The notes: generated by a model not told the origin, from the sequence alone. Counted from the stretch's first letter, positions 40,155 through 52,150 are shown. The stretch is 64,000 nt of DNA from Luscinia megarhynchos (GCA_034336665.1 JAPFBE010000002.1:80544905-80608904); one strand, 5' to 3'. Translations and numbers: made by a program.

Positions 40155-40460
40155 AAGTGACAGTAAATTGGACATTCCAAGACAGAATGGAGACAGATGA
40201 GGAAATACTTCTCATCCTACCAAGGTCTTGGATGTAACATTCAGACTGGACAATGTTAAACATTGTTCACTTGGAGGGTGGTTGGTCACTGGAAGGAGCT
40301 GCACTGGAAAGTGATCATGGCACTAAGGCTGTCAGAGTTCTGGATGCATCTGTACAGTGCTTTTAGTCATATGATTTATTCTTAGGTAGTGCTGCAAGGA
40401 GCAGGGAGTTGCACTCAGTGATCCTTATGTGTCCCTCCCAGCTTGAGATATTGTATGAGT
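40155..40460 (+). mobile_element. Old CR1 LINE fragment, 3' end, + orientation
   Basis: Degraded but in the correct order: GGAGGGTGGTTGGTCACTGG, then GGATGCATCTGTACAGTGCT, GTGCTGCAAGGAGCAGGGAG, TTGCACTCAGTGATCCTTAT and TGTGTCCCTCCCAGCTTGAG with ATATTGTATGA at the end. It is more diverged than the CR1 at 61.9 kb, so older. Confidence 0.7.
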
Positions 40461-41043
40461 CAGTGTAAAATAAGAAAAGAAATTCATAAGTATAGCAAAC
40501 TGACAAAAGAAAAGAATGAGACTTTAATGGCCATCCTGGTAGGCAACAGTTGTTAGGAATTGTAGCAAGGATTTTGTAGAGATTTGAATGAAAAAATTGT
40601 AAAGATTGAGGAGAAGTGCAGTAGTTCTTATTTGAAAAGCTAATATGTGATAGGGGTTTGAGTTTTACCCCAGCTTGAGGGAAGAATCAGCTTTTAACAT
40701 TCTGCAGCTGATCAAGGAGTGAAAGGAGGAGATAAGCTGAAAAGGACCTAGCAAGTGAGAACAAGTTGCTTATGTTCAATATTTTTATTGTGTTTTAGAT
40801 TTTTTTACTAGAGCTCTTAGAACTAAATTATCATAATAAATGGTAAATGGATTTGCAGCAGTGTTCTGAAGAAACAGTGATGTAAAAACCTTGTTCCATA
40901 TAGATATGAAAAAATGTATACTGGAAATAGGTGAGGCAAATATTCTGAACCATCCTGAGCCTTGAGTTTCAGGTTTATTTTAATGACTTCCATGACAGCT
41001 AGGCTCACAACCAAGTTTTGGATTTCATGGAAATGTCAGTATT

Positions 41044-41497
41044 TGTGGTTTAACCCCAGCCAGCAGCTCTGCCTGCACACAGCCACTCACTCCTCCACGT
41101 GGTGGAATGGAGAAGAGAATCAGGAGGTCAAAAGTGAGAAAACTTAGGGGTTGAGATAAAGACAGCTTAAAAGATAAAGTAAAATCTGCAGGTGCAAGCA
41201 AAGCAAAATAACAAATTGATTTGCGACTTCCTGACAGTAGGCAGGTGTTGCAGCCTTTCTGTTTGGTTGGTTTCTTTGGTTATTTGGGGTCAGCTGTCTA
41301 GGCTGTCTCCCTTCCCAACTCCTCGTGTGCTCCCAGTTTACTTGCTGGTGGAGCAGTGTAAGAAGCAGGAAACACTTTAGCACTCTTCAACAGTGATTAG
41401 AACATACCCATATTATCTACAGTTTTCAGCACAAATCTAGAACAGCACCATATCAACTGCTGTAAAGGAAATTAAGTCTATCCCAGACAAAAACAGG
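41044..41497 (+). mobile_element. Solo LTR of avian endogenous retrovirus, family 1
   Basis: Begins TGTGGTTTAACCCCAGCCAG and ends near AAAAACAGG. It shares order and landmarks with the LTR at 23.86 kb: a GGGTTGAGATAA block, GGGGTCAGCTGTC, CTCCC...CCCAACT, AGAAGCAGGAAACA and ATTAAGTCTATCCCAGAC. Flanks are GTATT at 41039-41043 and GTATT at 41498-41502, a perfect 5-bp target site duplication, so this is a clean solo LTR formed by recombination of a full provirus. It is shorter than the first copy through internal deletion and has lost the terminal bases. No viral genes remain. Confidence 0.85.
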
Positions 41498-43018
41498 GTA
41501 TTGGTGTACAGTTAATTCATTGTTGTATTCTCAAACTGTATTATTTAGAAAGAATTTTTGCTGTTTTGTGCATTCATTGCCAGATGAAGAAAGGGAGATG
41601 CAGCAATTGTTCCATTGCTTTTGTGACAGCATTTTCTGAAAAAATTATTCTGTTTTCTGTGCATTTACTGCTGAAATACAAACAATTTAAAGAGTATGAA
41701 AAAATCATATTAAAGAGCTAGTCCTGCTCCAGCCATCTGAAAATTGTTTGGATTTATAACATTGTGTTTCTTCTCCTTTTGATCTGCCACTTATATTGGA
41801 CTCTTTTCTGTATTTTACCTTAACTCATGGCAACAGAAATCAAATTGTAGTTTTTATTGTTGAAAGTTACATGCTACCAAATGAAAAAAAAAAAGGTTAA
41901 AAGAAAGACAGAAAGGTATATGTGTTTTTCCTCATAACTTTTGGTAGGAATTACCTTATTTGCTAATCATAGTGACAGATAGAAGATAAATTTAACGGAA
42001 GTCTTTTGTTTGTTTTAAACTGATGATGTAATTTAAACCATTTATGAAAGTAAGAAGTCATTTGAGTTTTGTCAGACCCAGATTTGAAGGAAAGAGCCTA
42101 GTGAGAGAAAAGAATCCCCCTGGTTGGGATAAAGCCTATGGTAAGGAATTTATTTGTGTGTGGCTTTCTGCTCTGGGAATAATGCCAAACAGAAGTTCTC
42201 ACAGTCTTGATATTTTTGATTCTTTAATGGGGCCATTGCCTTCTCCCATGCCAAGACTCCCTCCTAAAGAGACTATTTGAAAGTTTTTTCACAGCTTTAA
42301 AGTCACCTTCTTTGCTTCTTCCCCTGTTAGAGGTAAATAATTTTTATGGACTTGCAATGTCAAAGTCTCTTAATTTGTTCTGTCTTTGAACAAGATTTCA
42401 GGGACAGTCTGTCATTCTTCAGACATTTTGCCATCTCTCAGAAATTATATTTAGCTAACCATACTTTTCCTGGTAACCTTTTTTTGGATCATTCTTTCAT
42501 TTATAAAGAAGATATAAGTAAAAGGCTTTTCCAAAAGGATGTGTTGTTACTTTTAAGAAAGCTGTGTGCTCACTGATATATTTTTTCTTTTTACATGAAA
42601 GACTGAAAGAGGACACAAAGGGAACATATTCCTACTGTCATTTGGGAATATTTCAATTGCTGACCTTCATATGTCAACAAACTGTAAAAATAGCTTATAC
42701 ACTATCCCACAATCAGGTCTTTCCATTTGTTTACAGAGTTTTTGTTGCATCCCAGAGGTAATTTTAGTTGGTAGAAATGCTTAAAAGAACATTTTAAAGT
42801 ACTTTTACAGTACTTTTATTCAGAAACATAATGTAGCTCAGTGATACTAAATAACTAAGTAATCCATAAAAGGATTTATCTGTGTAAAGAAAGAAATATT
42901 CATTTAAAATTCTGTTGAATAACAAATACAATTAAGTAAGGTATTGAGTATTATCTTAAGAGTACAAATTAATCAGACAGAGATCCACGAGATAGTATTT
43001 ATTGAAGATGTTAAAGTA

Positions 43019-43092
43019 GAATCACAGAATTATAGAGCCTGGAAAGCCAGGTTGGAAATGACCTTGAATGATCACCTGGTCCAAACTTTACT
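43019..43092 (-). mobile_element. CR1 LINE 3' tip, - orientation
   Basis: GAATCACAGAATTATAGAGC followed by GGTTGGAAATGACCTTGAATG and ATCACCTGGTCCAAAC is the reverse complement of the CR1 3' terminus. Only about 75 bp remain. Confidence 0.8.
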
Positions 43093-43464
43093 GATTTTTA
43101 AATAATATTAACTAATTAGTAATATAATAATGTTCCTCTTCTGGTTCGTGGTAGTAAATTTTATGAATTCATCTTCTCAAAAATGTTTGCTTTTGTTTCA
43201 GATTATATATCTTCACTGAATTTTGTGACATATGTTGAACAATAATTTGTCAATAAGTGACGTCATGGAAATAGGAAACTAGTGCCATATAAATTTCAAC
43301 CTGAAAACAGCAGTTAAATGTTTAAAGTAGAACAGCAGTATTTTGGCCTTTTTACAAGATATAATCTTGAATTCGATTTAAAAAAATGTTTACCTTTAAA
43401 TTTTCAGAAATTATTTTTTTAGTTATTATATTTAAGATAAATATTTGATGTTAAAATAGTGTGC

Positions 43465-43730
43465 TGTTTCATAGAGGGATTTGTGTGGAACCTTAAAGAT
43501 CATCTATTTCCATCCCCCCTGCCAAGGGCAGGGACACTTTTTACTAGACCAGGTTGTTCAAAGCCCATTCCAATCTGGATGTGAGCACTTTCAGGGATGG
43601 GGCATCCACAACTTCTCTTTGCAGCTTGTTTCAGTGACTTGCTAATCTCATAGTGAATAATTTCTTCTTTGTATCTAATCCAAATCTACCTTATTTTGGT
43701 TTATTTGAGTTTATATTCAATGTCACCATC
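43465..43730 (-). mobile_element. CR1 LINE fragment, - orientation
   Basis: Contains GGAACCTTAAAGATCATCTA, CCCCCCTGCCAAGGGCAGGG, CAGGTTGTTCAAAGCCC, a GGGATGGGGCATCCACAAC block and TATCTAATCCAAATCTACCT in the order expected for an inverted CR1 3' end. It is separated by about 370 bp from the 43.02-kb tip, so it is either a second copy or the same copy split by a later change. Confidence 0.85.
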
Positions 43731-46510
43731 TGTAATAGTAATTACTGTATTTAGTTTAATTGTCCTGTTATGATAATGCCTTTTAAAATTCGTTCTCACG
43801 TTTGAGAAGCTGGGATTATGCAGGCATAGAACTGAGAGGAAGTACAAGTGACCTAAGATGTAGTGACTTCTTGTCAAACATTTCATGTCCCATGAGAATG
43901 AGGGCTTTAGAAATCCATGTAAAGACCCTGCAGTGTGGGTACAGAAAGGGAAATAAAGACAGAGTAATCAGGTTGCTTTTTAAATATTGCTAGGGATTCT
44001 ACTAGTAAGCCTGGGAATAGATCCCAGAGCACATGCATTATAAAGCTTTCATGATCCCTCTCCTACCATTACTAATTTTAAACAAACAAAATTTCTGTTT
44101 TGTGGAACTGTCTGCCTTGTATACACAACATTGTGTGCAAATACCACGATTGCAATATGTTTTTTAAAATAAAGATACGTACTTCATAAAAATGAGAGCA
44201 AACATAACAGTTAGTATTTAAGTACATTTATCAATATTGTGTGTCATGCATATGGGAACTCTTATTATGAGCATTAGTGATTAACTCCAGCAAATAAGCA
44301 AAGGGCATCAGAGAGTACCAGAGAAAGAACTTCCACATACTAAATTTTTTATTTATAATTGGAAAAAATAATTCAAAAATTATGTAGTGAATTAGTCTTT
44401 CTAAACTATTGCAAGTAGCAGATAAATGATAAATCCCAGTGATTTTAAAATTGTCTGATGGTTGGGTCAGTCAACTGCCAAATACCTGAAAGTGGTATTT
44501 ATAAATTTAAGAAGTTATTAAAGCAGTTAAAATAGTTTAATTAATAAATTTTCAAATACAAATCTATGAAATTTAAAATAAAGATTTATGATAGCATTAG
44601 ATCAGGAATTAACCAGAATCTTCAACCATAGGCCTTTCATGTGTCTATAATGCCATAACAGATGTTGGGTGTGCTGTAGTTCCACTGAAGGCACTTCCAG
44701 TTTTCCCAGTTTTTTCTTAAAATGTTTCAGAATTCCATCAGTTAGGTGGCAAAATAATAGTATACATTGATGAGAAAGTTAGATGTAGAGAAAATTCTGC
44801 TAAATGTGGCACTGACTTTTCCTTTCTACCAAGATATAATTCTTTAAATTAGGAGAAAATCCTATAAGCAATGTTGCTTTTGATGTTTAGTCACTTTGAA
44901 TTATATTTTTAGTAGTTTCATAAAACAAATTTGCAAATGAATGAAGGAATATTTTTTTGAGAACAAATAAGCCAACAACAAAGCAAGGATTTATCAGGTG
45001 CACAGTTCCAGTAAAGTGTTAGAACAGGCACATAGTGTATATGGAGCTGAAAAAGAGTAATTAATGACATTTGGGGGAGTTTTACAGTTGTAAATTCACT
45101 GTATCTTTATTACAGTGTTGTTTCAAAGTACTGTGGTTTCAGTAAATTGATAAAATTTTATTGTTTTCCTTTTAAGGTAGATATTTTGTGCAGTAGAGCT
45201 ACCACTGATTTTTTTCCTTAGATATTCTTTATTTCTAATCCGTGAAATATAAACTGTGTTAATTTACTGTGGTGGTCACAGAGAAAAATAAAGTTTATAT
45301 GTAATAATTAGAAACATGTAATTGGAGTTGACTTTGAATTTGCATTTTTTCCATCTATTACAATTATTTTTTTTGTATTTCTTGGCTGACTGGACTTGGA
45401 AAAAAGGACAAATTAACTGCTTCAAAACTTTTAATCTGCAAACCTTTTTGAAAATATTTTCAAGTTACTTTGAACTGAATTCTTCAGTATGTCACAACCT
45501 CAGATTAAAATATTGATGTTTTCAGTTTGTTCTTAGGGTGAGACACAGAGTTTTATGGTACCTACTTCTGACCATATAAGTGTATTGCTGAAGCCACCTG
45601 TGGAAGAAAAAAATAGAAGTATTACTAAAATAATATGGTAAAAAGATGCTGGAATGAAGCTTTCTTTTAATTTCAAAACCCATCTAATATCTTTAAATGA
45701 TGGCAGTTTACAGTTGGTGCAATTTCTTAGTGTTGTGATTGCTCAGCAGGACAGTATTGGCTGCAGGTCATGCCAGGCAGCAAACACACTCTTCCTATAT
45801 TGTTTAAAAACGCTGGTTTGAGTTTTTTATTGTCCCATGAGACCCCAGTGGGCCCATCTCAGTGTACCTTTGTCTACCATTTTCTCCTCTGATTCTTAAG
45901 ACTGGGTCCCATGGTTCTGGGGTATTAGATTAATTTGGACTCTTTTTATTCATGTCTTAGGCCAAAAGTTTGAAAACTAAAACCTCATACCAAATAACTT
46001 TATAAATTTTCCTATGGGAAGGAGAACTTTCCTCCTTCCCTGTTCTCCCTGCAAAGATGAAGACTGTTTCAGGCATGGCTGAGGTTTGTGGATGCTCACC
46101 AGCCTGCTGAGTCTGGATCTGGCACCACATCCAGCTGCTTTCACGTTACTTCATATCAGACAGGCAGATTCTCTTGGTCGATTGAAAATTCATATGCTGG
46201 GCACAGACTCTATGTTGTTCAAGTTGTGACAAAAAGGCTTAACTTCCTCAGTAGGAAATCTGACAAATGGGATGAGGACTTCCTTTATAGAAAACAAATG
46301 AAACAAAAGAAACCCCAAAAGCTCCCTGAAATACTGTTATGTTCTTATACCTCTGAAGAGCAAAAAGCTGTATGTGTTTCAGGTAAAATTAGAATTATCC
46401 ACATATATTTCATTGCCTTATTTTCTTACTTCTTTTGAGCATTTTTTGAGTTTTGATTCAGTTTTTCTCCCAGAGCCTAATTTTTTTTTCTTTGAGACCT
46501 GGCTATCATA

Positions 46511-46803
46511 TGTGAGATTGTATTTGGTTTACATGGCAAGGGTTTGGTAGTGGGGGAGACTGCAGGGCTGACATCTGTGATAGCATTCCAGAAACTTTTC
46601 TCATGTCCAACAAAGCCAGTTCCAACTGGCTCCAGATGGCTATCCCAAGTTGAGTCTGTTTTTGCCCATGAACAGTAACAGGTGAATTATTTCTCCCTGT
46701 CTTCCAGCCTTTTGTTATATTTCCTCTCCTAGTCCAGCTGAGTGAGGGGAGTGATAGCAGCTGTAGTGGGTTCCTGACACTCAGCCAGGGTAAACCCACC
46801 ACA
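46511..46803 (+). mobile_element. Probable solo LTR, family 2
   Basis: Begins TGTGAGATTGTATTTGG and ends GTAAACCCACCACA, giving TG...CA ends over 293 bp. Internal GGCAAGGGTTTGGTAGTGGG and GTCCAACAAAGCCAGTTCCA match, from memory, a bird ERV LTR family unrelated to the two others here. The 5-bp flanks (TCATA and GGGAC) do not match, so the target duplication is lost or the borders are off by a few bases. The 98-codon frame on the - strand over this stretch is an artefact. Confidence 0.6.
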
Positions 46804-47720
46804 GGGACTCTGTTTCAAGTCCTGTAATCTGTGAGCTCAGTTCCTCTCAACTCTAGCTGGTAGAGATGTTGAAAATTTTCATTCACCAAAAGGAGTTCCT
46901 GTTGGCCCCTTAAAGAACTACCTAAATAGTTCTGTGACTCTGTTTTGGAAACTTTGATGTTTCATCTAAAGAAAACTGTAAGGAAGCTGTAGGCATTTTG
47001 TTGTGCTCTGCCAATTCCCTCACTGATTATTCCTGATAACAATTCCTGATAGGATGCCAGGAACTTCTCTGGATAGGCTTCCTTTTAAATATAACAAATG
47101 AAGTGCTAAGTGTATGTCCATAATAATTTGTTTTTAGAAAAATCCATCACCATTTTGTTCCTAGGAAGTTTAATTGAGGTGGAAAGAGCTGCATTGTGAG
47201 CACTGGGATAGGCTTCACACTGCAGCACCACTGTGTTGAGATGTAACCTATAGACTTTTAAAGGAAATAATTCACTTTTTAGTATTACAACCTGTAAAAA
47301 AGATACAAGTATATGATTGAAGGAGCTGCCTCTGAACTGCATCCATACATTGAAAAAAATGGGGAGTGTTTTCTGCATATTCCTCAGTTTGAGGAAAATT
47401 ATATGAAGCAGAAAGATTTCTTCAAAGACTATGTTGTATGTGTTTGTTCACTGTTTGGAGTTAAAATTCTCAATGGATTTCAGTTTTTAGAAGCTGTAAA
47501 ACTGTATTGCTATTGTTTAGATTTTGAAGTATAGCATGGAAATGATGGTTGAATTATATTTATGAGAGTTTGGGATCAATTTAATGGTTTTTGATGGAAC
47601 TTGCTGACTTATAAGGTGGTTTAGAATAAGGAGAATAAGGCCTTTGCTAGTTTTGTGAAATTATTACCCTACATTTTATTAAGCAATTGTTTAACTGTTT
47701 CTCTTCTTTTTAATCACTAG

Positions 47721-47941
47721 GTGATGCTTTTCCATGGACAATTAGTCTGCATCATTTCAGTATATATACTCTTCTTGGGCAACAAATGACACTGAATTTG
47801 GTAGAACCAATGGGCTGTACTTCCACTTTAGCTGTGACTTCACAGAAACTGCATCCTTCAGGGCCAGAATCCAGACACTCGTTTGTCGTCTGCCTCCATG
47901 TCGACCTTGAATCCCTTGAAATAAAATGCTCCAACCCCCAG
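47721..47941 (+). CDS. VPS13B: VPS13B coding exon E
   Basis: The exon is 221 bp: two bases completing a glycine codon, then 73 codons, ending in phase 0. It reads DAFPWTISLHHFSIYTLLG, then VEPMGCTSTLAVTSQKL, and HSFVVCLHVDLESLEIKCSN with a final PQ. The SLHHFSIYTLLG and SFVVCLHVDLESLEIKCSNP blocks are essentially invariant against human as recalled. The central HPSGPESR is a short variable loop. The alternating pattern VVCLHVDLESLEIKC is a clear beta strand pair of the channel. Acceptor ATCACTAG; donor CCCAG|GTTGGT is weaker than the others here. Confidence 0.97.
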
Positions 47942-50900
47942 GTTGGTACATTTAATTGATTTATGAAAGGAAATTAAAAATAACTCGATTTAAGCACGAT
48001 TGATCTGTATTTTCGTGAACAGAGTCTCTATCTTATTTTTTTTTTAACTGGGCCATCAAGATCAAGGTGCTTAGATTGAGATTTGCTTTGAAGCTCTCTC
48101 AACTTCTGTAATTTAAACTCTTCTCCAAATGTAATAGCTGTAGTATAAATGCATCTTTTGGCTGATGGAGTGAAATGAATTGCAGATGTACCATTAAATG
48201 CTATGATACTGTTTTGCTGTCACTGTGGATTCTTATATTGAACTGGTTGAATTTTTTTTGCTACATTTTCATGGAACTAACATTTCTTTCAACATGAAAG
48301 TGTTTTTTAGGGAAGCAATGGTATCCTACAGTAAAGGGAAGAAAAAAAGAGATGAATGCTTGTAAAGAAAAATTACCACCTCATTTGTGTTGATTAAAAA
48401 GAAAAGGTGTTCTTAGATTTTTTTCAGAAAGTACACCTTGTATTTTAATAACTTGGATCTAGTTTTCTGTAGTTTCAAATACAGTAAGTGTTAAATAATA
48501 CTAAAAGTGGAATGGCATTGTTAGAAGTGCAAGTCTTGCCTAAATGTGAGTTGAGAATGAAAAAGAAAATAGAAAAACACGGTATTTTCCAAGCATTCCT
48601 ATTAAAGCAATTGAGTAATTTGTTTTGCAAGCTGTAAGAAAATATTTCCCCTAAAAAACTAAACTCTAAGCTCCATATAAATCATATTATGAGCATAGTG
48701 AAATGTTAAAATGAAGTTGTAGTATGGAATATTAGATCAAATGTTGTTGTCTTAAAGGGTATCCTTGTACACTGTGATGTTACTAATTTACTCAAGTATC
48801 CTAATGACTGAAAGGATGCAGACAAAATATAAAGGTTCTTAAACTATCTTTTCTCCTTTACATGTGTCTTACATGTCCTTTCTGCTTTACTTATGCAAAA
48901 GGGAAGAAAAAAAAGGCAATCAGTCTTCTTTAACCACATGTTGAAGAGTAGAAGATGAAAAATACAGTTCCTAAAAAGAATTTGATAGTTATAAATTCAC
49001 AGTATGAAATTTGATTCCTTACAATGACAGGCTGTATTTTTTCTATAGATGACAGCCTTAAACTAGGTGAAATTTGCTGAATTTGTTAAATGGTGGCAAA
49101 GGTGAAGTATTATATTTATATGACTATTATGACTTAATATGAAACCATGTTCTGATGGTCATAAAGTGTAGATATTTCCAGTGTGCAGAATTGCCAGGAT
49201 GTTGTCTTTGGTTGTAGTTTTCAATTTTGTAGTATTGTGTTATTTTTAAAGTATAAAATGCTGTAACATCTTGAGCTTTACATATTTTGCCAAGTAGTCA
49301 GTGGGATCTTATTGAGTTATGTGTGGTTTAGCTGAGGAGGGAGTGGAGGGGGAAGCCTTTTTGAACAAATACTGGCAGTCATCCTTTTTGTCCTACCATT
49401 TTTCTTCTCTTAAATAGTGTGTTCTAAAAATAATTATTATATATGCTCAAAAATACTTAGAAAGGAGGGAGGCCTTACACTAGCCCTTCTCATATAATCA
49501 GGAATGTATTTGTAAAATTTTGAGACTATGCATTTGAAAATGTGCAACCAACAAGAGAAAAAGGAAAACTTCCATTTTAATCAGTAACAACCAATTGAAT
49601 GAAATAAAGTGCATTAAAAATAACTAAATATGCGACTTTATCTGAAGTTTTGAAATTTTATTTACATGTAGACAAGTGCCATCCTTTTTGTTTTAATGAG
49701 GCTTTATGATATTTTGTACCTTTTTAACATAACTCCATGAAAATCGTCTCCTTCTAATGAAGGTGTGCCTTTTTGTTTGCTGAACTTTTTTTGTCCCTAG
49801 TGTCATAGGGACATAGTGTCATATCCCTAGAAAGATGGAGTATTTTGATCATACTGCTTGGTTGGCTGGTTGCTGGTGATGTTCAGAGACATGGCTTCTG
49901 CTGTCTGAAATAGCCACTGTTTCTGGGTGACTGGAAAGATTCTAGCCTGAGCAATTTAAAAAAGTTTCCCTCACAAGATAAATAATTATTAGCTTTAATG
50001 ATTATGACTACTGCAACCCCAGTAAAATTTAGACCTTTAGTGTTGGATTAACTGATGACAAACCTCTTCACCTTGTATATGAGCATATATGTAAACACAA
50101 GTTCCTTCTTTTGCATTACTTTATGCCTTTAGGAACAGCAGTGTAAATAATTTTCTGAATGCCCTGCTTCATTAAAACAAATATAGCTTAAGTTGTCCTT
50201 TGATTTCTTGGAAAAAAATTGGGTCATGGGGAAATTGCAAGCGTGTACGATTTGGATATCTGCCTGTATCCTATTAAATTTCCAGAGATACTTTAGCCAG
50301 CAAAGTGTCAACACCAGTTAATGTTGTATTAGTCAATCAGTTGGGTGGATGTTACATTAGTTAGTTACATTAGGACATTAATTGAGCTTCCTGCCTTACA
50401 TGGAAAAGACTGAGGAAAACTTAAGAAATCTGAATTTGATAATTTAAGGGTTCCCAGTGCCTATCAGAGTGCTACAGACACAAAATACTTCAGAGCATAA
50501 ATGAAGGAGCTCTGCATCACAGCCAGAGTTGTTTGACTGTCGATTGTTCTGTGTATGAAGGAAAAAAATGTACTGTGAAGTTTGCCTCCTCTGAGGAGAA
50601 TTCTGTCAAAAGATTATATGACCTGCTCAGTGTAAACCTTGAAACTTCAGAAGAAAATCCAAGATGAATTAAGAAGGTTTTTATAAAATTCCAGCATTTC
50701 ACCTCTTAAGAAAGGACTGCACCATGTACTTTGAGACTTCATCAGACATTCTCACGCACAAAATCAAGTACTGTTTTATATCAAATATAGATTGACAGCA
50801 GTGTTTTTCTGCATCTGTTCTGCCCACATAAGAAGCCAGCTTTGTAGAGAAGAAGTGTCCTGAGGCTTAAAGTTCTTATAAATATGAGAATTGAAATTTT

Positions 50901-51598
50901 TTATAATGGCAAGTTGGGTATGGTATCCAGCTGTGAATCTGCTTATATATTATTTTCAGTTTTCACTGACCTTTTTTTATACAGTATATTCCAATATGTT
51001 GTCATACAAATTCCATGATTAATGCCTATTTACAAAAACTTGTGTAAATATCTTAGAACTGAGTCAAACAATGTGCAAGTTAAACCGTGTGTTTCTGAAT
51101 ATTGGAATGACATATGCCAGGAGACTATTGAGTTTGGTAGTGAATATTCTTACAAAGCCAGATCAGTTTCACATGCTGCATGGAATCATTATTTTAATAC
51201 AATTTGGGTGATTAGTTTTGCATTGTTAATATTTTATAAAGTTTACATTTGCCTTTTCCTAGAGACAGTATCTATAAATATTAAATATATGATAAATTAC
51301 CTTTGCTTAATTGTTAAAATTTATGTTAGTAAAACTTTTACAAGACTGTGTTGTTGGTTATGTTTTTAAGCTACGTACCATATGTTTATGCAAAGCACAG
51401 ATTATTTTTATCAAAGTCACTATACTGTAAATGATGTTAATTATTTTATTTGCAATGTAGTTGCTTATCGGAACATTATAAATGGTGAGAAGTTCAGTTC
51501 TGCTATATTATAAGTCTCAGTGGAGGGCTTCAATAATTTTTCCTTCACCTCATTAAGAAAAGCTTCTTCCTAAAATTAAGTTTTATTTTTTCCTTTAG
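47942..51598 (+). other. VPS13B: VPS13B intron E/F, phase 0
   Basis: A 3.7-kb intron from GTTGGT to TCCTTTAG. It is AT-rich without CR1 or LTR copies that I can see. A small direct repeat of TAGTGTCATA with interleaved CCCTAG lies near 49.80 kb. A 115-codon ORF at 51022-51369 has no protein-like motif and no exon boundaries compatible with the gene. Confidence 0.85.
49793..49832. repeat. Small nested direct/inverted repeat
   Basis: TAGTGTCATA occurs twice 16-17 bp apart, flanked by CCCTAG on each side. Probably a local slippage product. Confidence 0.4.
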
Positions 51599-51811
51599 GT
51601 CCAGCTTCTGTATGAACTGGCTGAGATCACAAATAAAGTTTGGAATAAAATTCAGAGGAAAGGAGTTCTATATCAATCTGTATCTTCTGTCTATACTGAA
51701 ACCCTGACAGGACCGGCTCCTCCTAGTTCTCCAGTTAAAAGTAGCGTTGGTACCATTCCACCAGATACCAGTACATACAGTCCATCTGCTGACATTGGAA
51801 CCACTACTGAG
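51599..51811 (+). CDS. VPS13B: VPS13B coding exon F
   Basis: The exon is 213 bp, 71 codons, phase 0 on both sides, so skipping it would keep the frame. It starts VQLLYELAEITNKVWNKIQ, has a Ser/Thr/Pro-rich centre (TETLTGPAPPSSPVKSS) and ends PSADIGTTTE. The first 20 residues and the last 15 match human VPS13B as recalled. The middle, from RKGVLYQSV to PAPPSS, differs most of all visible exons, as expected of a disordered loop outside the channel. Acceptor TTTCCTTTAG, donor CTGAG|GTATTT. This part of human VPS13B is, as I recall, subject to mutually exclusive alternative exons (28/28b); I could not place a second in-frame counterpart here. Confidence 0.96.
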
Positions 51812-52054
51812 GTATTTTTATTTCTTAAAAAATGTATTGTGTGAGTTCTGATGTACAAAATGTAGTGGTGTGCAGTCAAGGAAGAATCAGAAAAATCAGA
51901 AAAAGCAGTAGAGTCCAGGTGAAAAGTAACTTTGCCCCAATAAACTAATGAAGAATACTTTATTACTCATTTTGGTGGAAAAAAAGAGAAAAAAACCCAA
52001 AACATTTGCTGTGTTGCACTTGTATTCATTTGTTTGTATTGTTTCTCTTTGAAG

Positions 52055-52150
52055 CGAGTGTGTATTATCTTGTGTCAGAAAGCTGTGGTTAGTGTGTTCA
52101 GATCAAGAGGCATAAGCCATTTATCAAGTCCAGAATTAGTAGAACAGTAA
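52055..52150 (+). CDS. Candidate alternative terminal or poison exon of VPS13B
   Basis: Seen: a T-rich tract ending TTTCTCTTTGAAG, then an open frame in phase 0, then the strong donor GAACA|GTAAGT at 52147. Joined to exon F (phase 0), it would add about 30 residues, including CQKAVVSVFRSRGISHLSS and PELVEQ. Read through the donor, the next codon is TAA at 52148-52150. If the donor is used, the 92-bp exon shifts the frame of exon G into a stop about 17 codons on. Either way the product is truncated. Inferred: an alternative last exon or a frameshifting exon that limits expression. Nothing confirms use, and chance sites are possible. Confidence 0.3.
   Translation, partial: RVCIILCQKAVVSVFRSRGISHLSSPELVEQ

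Larger units (their letters stand above)
39823..47720 (+). other. VPS13B: VPS13B intron D/E, phase 1
   Basis: A 7.9-kb intron from GTAACA to AATCACTAG, and the most repeat-rich one. It holds an AT palindromic patch (39.94 kb), a degraded CR1 (40.16 kb, +), a solo LTR (41.04 kb), two CR1 pieces in - orientation (43.02 and 43.47 kb) and a second type of LTR (46.51 kb). Between repeats it is AT-rich with chance ORFs, for example at 46088-46438. Confidence 0.85.

Noticed and set aside
43258..43265. Palindromic TGACGTCA (CREB/ATF consensus)
   Set aside because: One 8-mer match is expected by chance in a window of this size; it lies between repeats with no other regulatory context.
46088..46438. 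116-codon open frame in intron D/E
   Set aside because: Low-complexity Lys/Gln stretch and a hydrophobic tail read from AT-rich intron; no family recognised.
51022..51369. 115-codon open frame just upstream of exon F, considered as a mutually exclusive partner exon
   Set aside because: No similarity to exon F, no phase-0 acceptor and donor pair of suitable length, and Tyr/Ile/Phe-rich AT-type composition.
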